From assembly GCA_014860005.1 (NCBI GenBank), contig JACZKP010000077.1, positions 1-57,187 of the forward strand: a DNA stretch of 57,187 nucleotides. The letters run 5' to 3'. The translations under genes and the position numbers were made by a program. Under the pieces are notes generated by a model. That model did no database searches. It had not been told where the DNA came from and was given only the letters and a program-made list of their open reading frames with translations. How positions within the stretch are numbered: position 1 is the first letter of the stretch; every line of letters begins with the position of its first letter. Source of the DNA: Verrucomicrobiota bacterium. GTDB lineage: Bacteria; Verrucomicrobiota; Verrucomicrobiae; Limisphaerales; UBA11358. Of this stretch, positions 51,565 to 57,187 are shown piece by piece.

Positions 51565-52158
51565 TTGTCCAGCGTCAGCGAAACCATCGTCCGCGAATAC
51601 TTCGAGTTGCACGCGTTTCTCGTGCGGCAACACCGCAAGTACATCATCCAAACCCGGCGCGAGGAGGACGACATTGATTTTTTTGTCCTGAATCCCAAAC
51701 CGCGCCCGCACGAGGGCGCGTCGCCGTTCGTCTTGACCTCGGCCGACCTGGAATTTGTCGAGCGCGCGATTGTGGTGGTCAAAGGCTGGCACACGGAAAC
51801 GTTCAGCCCGTCGGTGCTGGCGAACGCGCCGGAGATTTACCGGTTCGTCGAGCCCAAAGTGTTTCAACAAGCCGCCCGGGCTTTTGGACAGGACGGCCCG
51901 CCGCTGAAGATTCTGGTCGTCCCGGCCCTGCCCCACGCCGCGCAGGCGCGAAACGAAAGCATCGCCCTGCTGCGCGCCAAGGGCGTGGACGCCGTAATCC
52001 CGTTCCAAACGATGCTGGCCGACCTCGTCGCGCACACTGAGGTCAACCGCAATTACCAGAAGTCCGATCTACTGCAAGTGATCCGCATTCTCAAGAACTA
52101 CGATTTCTTCAAGGAACCGCAGTTGGAGCTGTTCAAAGCTAAGCGGAAAAAACGTTGA
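51565..52158 (+). CDS. Conserved unknown protein in aromatic operon
   Basis: A 197-residue soluble protein starting at a TTG directly after aroB. N-terminal FELHAFLVRQHRKY and DIDFFVLNPKPRP, and the central FVERAIVVVKGWHTETFSPS, then LKILVVPALPHAAQARNESI and GVDAVIPFQTMLADLV. The alternating hydrophobic strands and helices suggest a Rossmann-like or nuclease-like alpha/beta fold. The C-terminus is basic (FKAKRKKR). It is not a known shikimate enzyme. The conserved position between aroB and pabA may indicate co-expression only. Function unknown. Confidence 0.7.
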   Translation: MSSVSETIVREYFELHAFLVRQHRKYIIQTRREEDDIDFFVLNPKPRPHEGASPFVLTSADLEFVERAIVVVKGWHTETFSPSVLANAPEIYRFVEPKVFQQAARAFGQDGPPLKILVVPALPHAAQARNESIALLRAKGVDAVIPFQTMLADLVAHTEVNRNYQKSDLLQVIRILKNYDFFKEPQLELFKAKRKKR

Positions 52159-52195
52159 GGTTTTGTGCCAGCCGGATAAATTCCCGCAAACCTAA

Positions 52196-52762
52196 ATGCT
52201 CCTGGTCATAGACAATTACGATTCTTTCACCTACAACCTCGTGCAGTATCTCGGCGAGATGCAGGTGGAGATGCAGGTTCATCGCAACGATCAGGTTTCT
52301 GTCGAGGAAATCCGCGCGCTGAACCCGGACCGCCTCTTGATCTCCCCCGGCCCGTGTTCGCCGCGCGAATCCGGTTTGTCGAACGAAATCATCCGTACGT
52401 TCAGCACGACCATTCCGACGCTGGGTGTGTGTCTCGGGCATCAGTGCATCGGCCACGTTTTCGGCGGGAATGTGGTCGTCAATTACCGCATGATGCACGG
52501 CAAGACCTCGCTGATTAAGCACAACGGGAAGGATTTGTTTCAGGACATGCCCAATCCCTTTGCCGCCACGCGTTATCATTCGCTGGTAATCCAGCGCGAT
52601 TCCCTGCCGGAATGCTTGGAAATCACCGCCGAGACCGAGGAGGGCGAAATCATGGGCGTGAAGCACAAGCAGTTTCCAATCTGGGGCGTGCAATTTCATC
52701 CTGAGAGCATCCTCACCGAGAGCGGAAGGCAGATCCTGAAGAACTTCCTCAAGCTGCAATAG
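52196..52762 (+). CDS. pabA: Anthranilate/aminodeoxychorismate synthase glutaminase subunit
   Basis: Class I glutamine amidotransferase that supplies ammonia to TrpE or PabB. The 188-residue product shows [34 protein letters not shown], the catalytic cysteine (C79) in GVCLGHQ, and HSLVI with [14 protein letters not shown] carrying the catalytic His/Glu. It cannot be told from sequence whether it serves tryptophan, folate or both; TrpG/PabA of this class are often amphibolic. It follows the unknown gene by 37 bases. No synthase large subunit is in the window. Confidence 0.93.
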   Translation: MLLVIDNYDSFTYNLVQYLGEMQVEMQVHRNDQVSVEEIRALNPDRLLISPGPCSPRESGLSNEIIRTFSTTIPTLGVCLGHQCIGHVFGGNVVVNYRMMHGKTSLIKHNGKDLFQDMPNPFAATRYHSLVIQRDSLPECLEITAETEEGEIMGVKHKQFPIWGVQFHPESILTESGRQILKNFLKLQ

Positions 52763-52860
52763 CGCCAGCGGGCAGGCGAACCGGACGGCCCAATTCATCT
52801 GAACCTTTTGCCGGCCAGACTCACTAAAGAACTTGAAGGCACGGAACAATGCCGTGAACC

Positions 52861-53448
52861 ATGCCCCCAAGTGCTTGGCCAATCGCCCGGGTGGAATCGC
52901 CAGAACAGTTCGATTCGCAAAGTGATCTGCAACTGATCGCCGAAATCAATGCCGGCGACCCAGCGGCGTTCGAGGTCTTGTACTTTCGTTACCGCGACTG
53001 GGTGACGGGCCTGGCGCATCGTTTCACCGGCAGCGAGGACCTCGCGCTGGACGTGATGCAGGAAACGTTTCTCTACTTCCTCAAGAAATTCCCGGGATTC
53101 AAGCTGACCGCGAATTTGAAAACGTTTTTCTATCCGGCGGTGAAAAACCTGTCCATCGCTGCCCGGCGCAAGGCCAGCCGGTATCAATCCACCGAAGGGG
53201 AACAGCATTTACTCGAAACCCTGGCCACTGAAACATGCTCCGGCAGCGTCGGCGAATTGGCAGTCGTGCTGGCCCATTTGCCCGAGGAACAGCGCGAAGT
53301 CGTGCTCCTGCGCTTCGTGGACGGACTGAGCCTCGCGGAGATTGCCGACGCCATGAATATTCCGCTCGGCACGGTGAAATCCCGCTTGCACAACGCGCTG
53401 GCCGCCCTGCGCCAGGACCCGCGCACAAAAGAATTCTTCACGCAATGA
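52861..53448 (+). CDS. ECF RNA polymerase sigma factor of the dockerin-cohesin unit
   Basis: A 195-residue group 4 sigma factor. Region 2 is EVLYFRYRDWVTGLAHRFTG followed by ALDVMQETFLYFLKKFPGF; region 4 is HLPEEQREVVLLRFVDGLSL, then EIADAMNIPLGTVKSRLHNA, the helix-turn-helix. It leads a unit in which the next gene begins 34 bases downstream and the two after that overlap by 4 bases. Genes after an ECF sigma factor usually include its anti-sigma factor; here that would be the membrane protein with a dockerin-like domain. Confidence 0.92.
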   Translation: MPPSAWPIARVESPEQFDSQSDLQLIAEINAGDPAAFEVLYFRYRDWVTGLAHRFTGSEDLALDVMQETFLYFLKKFPGFKLTANLKTFFYPAVKNLSIAARRKASRYQSTEGEQHLLETLATETCSGSVGELAVVLAHLPEEQREVVLLRFVDGLSLAEIADAMNIPLGTVKSRLHNALAALRQDPRTKEFFTQ

Positions 53449-53482
53449 ACCTTTCCGGCCGCTGGATCACTTAAACCATCGA

Positions 53483-53950
53483 ATGGACGCGACACAACAC
53501 AACCAACCGGATGCAGACGACGAGATGGATGCGCCGCCCAAACTGGTTGGCGCGCTGAAGCGAATCACGCCTCAGCCGGTGTTCGTGCCGCCATCGGTGG
53601 ATGCGGCTGTACTGAACGCCGCTCGAAAACATCTGGCGAGGCCGCAATCGAAGGATAGACACGCTTGGCGTCAGTGGTTTCTGTGGCCGGCGGTGGCCTC
53701 GGCTTGCGTGATGTTGGCCTTGCTGGCGCACACACTGCTGAAACCGGCCCGACCGGATTTCGCCCGCGAAGACCTGAATCGCGACGGACACGTGGACATC
53801 CTCGACGCATTTTACCTCGCCCGCGAGCTGCATGTTGGCACACCGCCGCATACGACACTGGACCTCAACGGTGATGGCGTCGTGGACCGCCGTGATGCGG
53901 AAGTGATCGCGGCACTGGCCGTGAAACTGGAGAAAGGCGGGCCATCGTGA
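53483..53950 (+). CDS. Single-pass membrane protein with periplasmic dockerin-like domain, candidate anti-sigma factor
   Basis: A 155-residue protein. A cytoplasmic N-terminus of about 60 residues (PPKLVGALKRITPQPVFVPP) precedes one membrane helix (FLWPAVASACVMLALLAHTL, about 65-85). The C-terminal domain holds two calcium-binding loops of dockerin/EF-hand type: DLNRDGHVDILDAFYLAREL and DLNGDGVVDRRDAEVIAALA, separated by a short linker, as in type I dockerins. Position after the sigma factor and membrane topology suit an anti-sigma role, although no ZAS zinc motif (HxxxCxxC) is present. Its GTGA overlap couples it to the next gene. Confidence 0.75.
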   Translation: MDATQHNQPDADDEMDAPPKLVGALKRITPQPVFVPPSVDAAVLNAARKHLARPQSKDRHAWRQWFLWPAVASACVMLALLAHTLLKPARPDFAREDLNRDGHVDILDAFYLARELHVGTPPHTTLDLNGDGVVDRRDAEVIAALAVKLEKGGPS

Positions 53951-54666
53951 AGACGCCCGGCAAGGTAGCGCAGATTTGCAGTCTATCAATATCCCCGGGA
54001 ATCGTCGCCCGGCGCGACGATTTACTCGGAGCGCGGACAGCCTTGTCCGCGCGTTTCTTCGGCGCCGTTTCGGACTCGCGGACAAAGCTGTCCGCGCTCC
54101 TTTGGTTGCTGCTTGGCCGCGTTGGGCTGTATCGCAGGTTTTCAACCTGCTGGACCTCTTTTGCAGTCGGACGGTCAGCGGAGTGCAAGTCCGCGATACG
54201 GCAGATTGGAAATCTGCGCTACGCAACTTGGGCAGCCGCACTGGGGTTGTTTGTCCTCTGCGGCGAACTGTCGGCCCAATCTTCAACCTCGGCCAAGGAG
54301 GACACGCGTTTCGTGGCGGTGGACATCTTCGTGGACTCAAAAGAAAAGCCACTCGCGGCGTATCAACTGGAATTCTCCGTCACGAACAACGCCGCGAAAA
54401 TCGTGGGCATCGAGGGCGGCGAACACGCGGCTTTTGCCGAACCGCCGTTCTACGATAAACAGGCGATGCAACGCGAACGCGTCATCATAGCGGCGTTTAG
54501 CACGGCGAAAGAACTTCCGGCTGGCAAGACGCGCGTGGCAACGATTCATCTGCAAATCAATGACACCAACGAATTGAAAATTGAAACTAAGTTGGCAACC
54601 GCCGCCAGTGCCGATGGCAACAAGATCGCGTCACCTATTCTGACAACTAAACAGAGGGCAAAATGA
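53947..54666 (+). CDS. Cohesin-like exported protein with repeats inserted in its signal region
   Basis: A 239-residue frame. The GTG start overlaps the previous stop (GTGA) and gives MKTPGK. Residues about 18-92 are then encoded by palindromic repeats. The original signal peptide seems to resume at AALGLFVLCGELSAQ (about 97-111). The mature part (FVAVDIFVDSKEKPLAAYQL, FSVTNNAAKIVGIEGG, FAEPPFYDKQA, VIIAAFSTAKELPAGKTRVA) is beta-rich and resembles a cohesin fold, the partner of dockerins. Whether the insertion still permits export is unclear; an internal start near the signal peptide is possible. It overlaps the next gene by 4 bases. Confidence 0.65.
   Translation: MKTPGKVAQICSLSISPGIVARRDDLLGARTALSARFFGAVSDSRTKLSALLWLLLGRVGLYRRFSTCWTSFAVGRSAECKSAIRQIGNLRYATWAAALGLFVLCGELSAQSSTSAKEDTRFVAVDIFVDSKEKPLAAYQLEFSVTNNAAKIVGIEGGEHAAFAEPPFYDKQAMQRERVIIAAFSTAKELPAGKTRVATIHLQINDTNELKIETKLATAASADGNKIASPILTTKQRAK
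54001..54222. repeat. Cluster of palindromic repeats in the signal region of the cohesin-like gene
   Basis: Three units lie in series. Hairpin ATCGTCG-CCCGGCG-CGACGAT is at 54001-54021. Arms starting GGAGCGCGGACAGCCTTGTC pair with their complement from 54028 to 54100. Arms starting GTATCGCAGGTTTTCAACCT pair with ATTGGAAATCTGCGCTAC from 54129 to 54222. All keep the frame open, together adding about 75 codons. Confidence 0.85.
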
Positions 54667-56819
54667 AAAGCCATTCACCAGCACATAAATTCCCTGTCAC
54701 TTTTCTGTTATTCCTGACATTGGCTCTCGGGGCGTGGGTGATCACTGGATGTGCGAGCAAACAGCTTCCGATTGGAGCAACCCCTCCGACACACGGCGCA
54801 TCTGAGAACCGAGCTTTAGGATTCGACTGGTACTTAGGCAACTACTTGAATCGAAATCAAAGCCAAGATGGCTTGTTAACCGGCGGACTGCGCTCTAAGT
54901 CGCATTCCTTTTCCGAATCAGAGGATAACGAACTCTGGATCATCGCCCGTTCCTCAGAGACGCAAGCTGAAGCCAATGATGATCTTCCCGGCTCCGGCAC
55001 GCTGATGACGAGAGTCGCCAACAAGGAAGTCCCCATGCCCCTCAAGCACACGGACGTGCGCGCGTCCGTCAGCGGTTACATCGGCACGGTGCAAGTCGTG
55101 CAGCAGTTCCACAATCCCTACGACACCAAGATCGAAGCCGTGTATGTATTTCCCCTTCCCCACAACGCGGCGGTGAACGAATTCATCATGACGATTGGCG
55201 ATCGGCGGATTCGCGGCATCATCCGCGAGCGCCAGGAGGCGGAGGAAATTTATCAGGCGGCCAAACGGCAGGGTTACGTGGCGTCATTGCTCACCGAGGA
55301 ACGGCCCAACATCTTCACACAATCTGTGGCTAACATCGAACCGGGCAAAGCGATTGATGTGACCATCAAGTATTTTCACACGCTGGCTTACGTTGACGGT
55401 TGGTATGAGTTTGTCTTTCCGATGGTCGTTGGACCGCGCTTCAATCCGCTTGGCTCGACGACTGGCATCGGCGCAATCGCACTGGGCGAGCACGGCGCTT
55501 CGGGCCAGAAAACCGAAATCCAGTATCTCCAGCCCCACGAACGCAATGGCCACGACATCTCATTGCGCGTGGATGTGGAAGCCGGAGTTACCATCGAGGA
55601 ATTCCAGTGTGTCACACATGCCGTCTCCCATGAGTCCCCTTCGTCCCATCAACTCGCGGTAACGCTGCAACCGCACGACACTTTGCCGAACAAGGATTTC
55701 GTGCTGCACTATCGAGTCGCGGGCGAGCGGACCAAGTCCTCTTTACTGACGCATCGGGACGCGCGCGGCGGCTACTTCACCCTCATGATTTATCCGCCGG
55801 AGGAACTCGCGTCACTCGCGCGGCAGCCGCTGGAATTGGTCTTTGTGCTGGACTGTTCAGGGAGCATGTCCGGCATCCCCATCGCGCAGGCCAAAGCCGC
55901 CGTCGAGCGCGGCCTGCGCCTGTTGCGACCGGGCGACTCGTTCCAGCTCATCAACTTCTCCATGAACGCGGCGCAACTTGGCCACCGTCCGCTGGAGGCG
56001 ACACCGGCAAATATCGAACGTGGCCTCGCGTATCTGCACTCGCTCAAAGGCGAAGGCGGCACGATGATGATCAAAGGCATCCAAGCCGCACTCGACTTCC
56101 CGCATGACCCGCAACGCCTGCGGTTCGTTTGCTTTCTCACGGACGGCTACATCGGCAACGAAGGCGAAATCCTCCACGAAATCCACCAACGGCTGGGCGC
56201 TTCACGAATCTTCAGTTTCGGCGTTGGCTCCTCGCCGAACCGATACTTGCTAAATCAAATGGCGAAGGCCGGTCGCGGCGCGGTTGCGTATCTCGGTCCG
56301 CGCGACGACGGAGCGCAAGTCATGGAGGATTTTTTCAATCGCATCAGCCATCCGGCGCTGACGGACCTGCAAATTGACTGGGGCGGGATGCAGGTTGAAG
56401 AAGTGTTCCCGCGTGCCGTGCCGGATTTGTTTGTCGGCCGCCCGGTGATTCTGACGGGCCGGTTCAACGGTAACGGTGACACGGTACTCCGCGTCGCCGG
56501 AAGCGCAGCCAATGTTCCAGTCTCGTTCATCGTACCCGCACCGTTGGCGGATGGCGGCGAGGCGAACAGCGCATTGCCCAGCGTGTGGGCCCGAATGAAA
56601 ATCGCCGACCTCGCCGACCAATCCCTGCTTAAGCCGGACGCACAACTGCCAGATCACATCAAACAAGTGGCACTGGATTACAATCTGATGTCCGCCTACA
56701 CGGCGTTTATCGCGGTGGACTCCACGCGGCAGACGGATGGCAGCGAGGGAGTCATCGTCCCTGTGGCCGTGCCGGTTCCAGAGGGCGTGCGCTACGATAC
56801 AACCGTCAAGGAAGACTGA
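54663..56819 (+). CDS. VIT and von Willebrand factor A domain lipoprotein
   Basis: A 718-residue lipoprotein. The signal peptide ends in a lipobox (WVITGCAS). A VIT domain spans about 123-240 (VSGYIGTVQVVQQFHNPYDT, VYVFPLPHNAAVNEFIM, RQEAEEIYQAAKRQGYVA, NIFTQSVANIEPG). The VWA domain from about 390 has the metal-ion site DCSGSMSG followed by T in EGGTMMIKG and D in LTDGYIGNEG. The C-terminus is beta-rich. VIT-VWA proteins of bacteria (inter-alpha-trypsin-inhibitor-like) are linked to stress or surface functions, poorly defined. It is the last gene of the sigma-dockerin-cohesin unit and is likely its output or ligand. Confidence 0.9.
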   Translation: MKSHSPAHKFPVTFLLFLTLALGAWVITGCASKQLPIGATPPTHGASENRALGFDWYLGNYLNRNQSQDGLLTGGLRSKSHSFSESEDNELWIIARSSETQAEANDDLPGSGTLMTRVANKEVPMPLKHTDVRASVSGYIGTVQVVQQFHNPYDTKIEAVYVFPLPHNAAVNEFIMTIGDRRIRGIIRERQEAEEIYQAAKRQGYVASLLTEERPNIFTQSVANIEPGKAIDVTIKYFHTLAYVDGWYEFVFPMVVGPRFNPLGSTTGIGAIALGEHGASGQKTEIQYLQPHERNGHDISLRVDVEAGVTIEEFQCVTHAVSHESPSSHQLAVTLQPHDTLPNKDFVLHYRVAGERTKSSLLTHRDARGGYFTLMIYPPEELASLARQPLELVFVLDCSGSMSGIPIAQAKAAVERGLRLLRPGDSFQLINFSMNAAQLGHRPLEATPANIERGLAYLHSLKGEGGTMMIKGIQAALDFPHDPQRLRFVCFLTDGYIGNEGEILHEIHQRLGASRIFSFGVGSSPNRYLLNQMAKAGRGAVAYLGPRDDGAQVMEDFFNRISHPALTDLQIDWGGMQVEEVFPRAVPDLFVGRPVILTGRFNGNGDTVLRVAGSAANVPVSFIVPAPLADGGEANSALPSVWARMKIADLADQSLLKPDAQLPDHIKQVALDYNLMSAYTAFIAVDSTRQTDGSEGVIVPVAVPVPEGVRYDTTVKED

Positions 56820-56843
56820 TGCCATTACCGAAGGAGTGTGATT

Positions 56844-57155
56844 ATGAACAACATTTTACTTCCTGCAATTCCCGAAGCGCCCGTGCTTACCAGTCCCGCA
56901 GGGACGAAAGACATTAGCCCAGCGATTCATCGCTGGGGCCGCTCCGTCCCGAGCGCCAGTCCCGGAGGGACGGAAGAAGTGTGCGTCGGCATTCTGCCGC
57001 CCCTGACGGGGCTTGCGGCTCATTGCCCAATCGCACCCACCGTTAAAACGCTTGTCATTACCCACATCTTTTTAGCGTTGGTTAAAGGTTTCTACTCCTT
57101 CGGCCATCCACATCAGGCGCTGCCAGCCGCGCCAGATGGTTTGCCAGCCAGGTAG
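56844..57155 (+). CDS. Doubtful small ORF filled with repeats
   Basis: An ATG at 56844 has a strong AAGGAG site 7 bases before it, and the start MNNILLPAIPEAPVLTS looks genuine. The rest runs through palindromic repeats (56884-56973), and its last third is antisense to the end of a transposase gene. It may be the front of a gene displaced by the repeats. The encoded protein shows no recognisable domain. Confidence 0.25.
   Translation: MNNILLPAIPEAPVLTSPAGTKDISPAIHRWGRSVPSASPGGTEEVCVGILPPLTGLAAHCPIAPTVKTLVITHIFLALVKGFYSFGHPHQALPAAPDGLPAR
56884..56973. repeat. Cluster of short palindromes after the VWA gene
   Basis: It contains AGTCCCGCAGGGACG, CCCAGCGATTCATCGCTGGG and a second copy of the first type, CAGTCCCGGAGGGACGG. 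Stems are 6-8 bases. The layout resembles dispersed palindromes of verrucomicrobial and planctomycetal genomes. Confidence 0.8.
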
Positions 57156-57187
57156 GCCGTCGCCTTTGCGCCCGAGGAAGCCTCCGA
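57072..57187 (-). CDS. IS4-type transposase, C-terminal end
   Basis: The frame enters at the right edge and ends at a TAA (57072-57074). The 37 visible residues read GGFLGRKGDGLPGWQTIW then RGWQRLMWMAEGVETFNQ. GGFLGRK-x-DG-x-PG-x-x-x-IWRG-x-QRL is the well-known tail of IS4/Tn5-like DDE transposases. The DDE residues lie outside the window. No terminal inverted repeat is identified between it and the repeats at 56884. Whether it is intact cannot be judged. Confidence 0.75.
   Translation of the reverse strand, partial: GGFLGRKGDGLPGWQTIWRGWQRLMWMAEGVETFNQR

Overview
This 57 kb window looks like a chromosomal segment of a verrucomicrobial bacterium, probably of the Pedosphaera/Limisphaera type. 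The placement is inferred from a GxGYxYP-family protein, an ECF sigma factor coupled to a zinc-ribbon Ser/Thr kinase, secreted proteins ending in a 'FFRL'-like tail, and many palindromic repeats carried inside open genes. No rRNA, tRNA or CRISPR array was recognised.

Region 1 (1-31.4 kb) is a type VI secretion locus, read mostly leftward. From its promoter-distal end it holds tssG (cut by the window edge), tssF, tssE, tagJ/impE, hcp, tssC and tssB. Then come two SAM methyltransferases that converge tail to tail, followed by tssA, a TagF protein fused to a membrane segment and repeats, tssM, tssL, tssK and a TagH-C-like protein without an FHA domain. After a two-gene insertion (outer-membrane barrel plus a six-repeat secreted protein) come a membrane pseudokinase, a lipoprotein in the place of TssJ and, divergently, a second degenerate kinase-like protein. 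The TagF fusion and the pseudokinase carry the same ~60-residue repeat and the same C-terminal module, which suggests a phospho-independent regulatory pair. ClpV/TssH and VgrG/TssI are not in the window.

Region 2 (31.4-33.4 kb) is a small cluster of integron-type gene cassettes. Three attC-like sites delimit cassettes with small unknown proteins, two of them paralogous. No integrase is visible, so this is a CALIN (attC cluster lacking an integrase).

Region 3 (33.4-40.8 kb) has a zinc-ribbon Ser/Thr kinase overlapping an ECF sigma factor, a zinc-ribbon/coiled-coil protein and a GxGYxYP protein.

Region 4 (40.8-50.4 kb) is a leftward carbohydrate set: GH88-type unsaturated glucuronyl hydrolase, Gfo/Idh/MocA oxidoreductase, sugar isomerase/epimerase with an extra C-terminal domain, deoC, a membrane-anchored unknown and an Old-Yellow-Enzyme oxidoreductase, plus a conserved secreted protein and an SDR.

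Region 5 (50.4-57.2 kb) is read rightward: aroB, a conserved unknown, a pabA/trpG glutaminase, then an overlapping four-gene unit. That unit is an ECF sigma factor, a membrane protein with a periplasmic dockerin-like domain, a cohesin-like exported protein, and a VIT-VWA lipoprotein. It reads as a possible sigma/anti-sigma system built on dockerin-cohesin contact and is one of the most interesting parts of the window. The right edge holds palindromic repeats and the tail of an IS4-type transposase.

A recurring oddity is palindromic repeats sitting inside protein-coding genes without closing the frame (methyltransferase, OYE, GH88, SDR and the cohesin-like protein).
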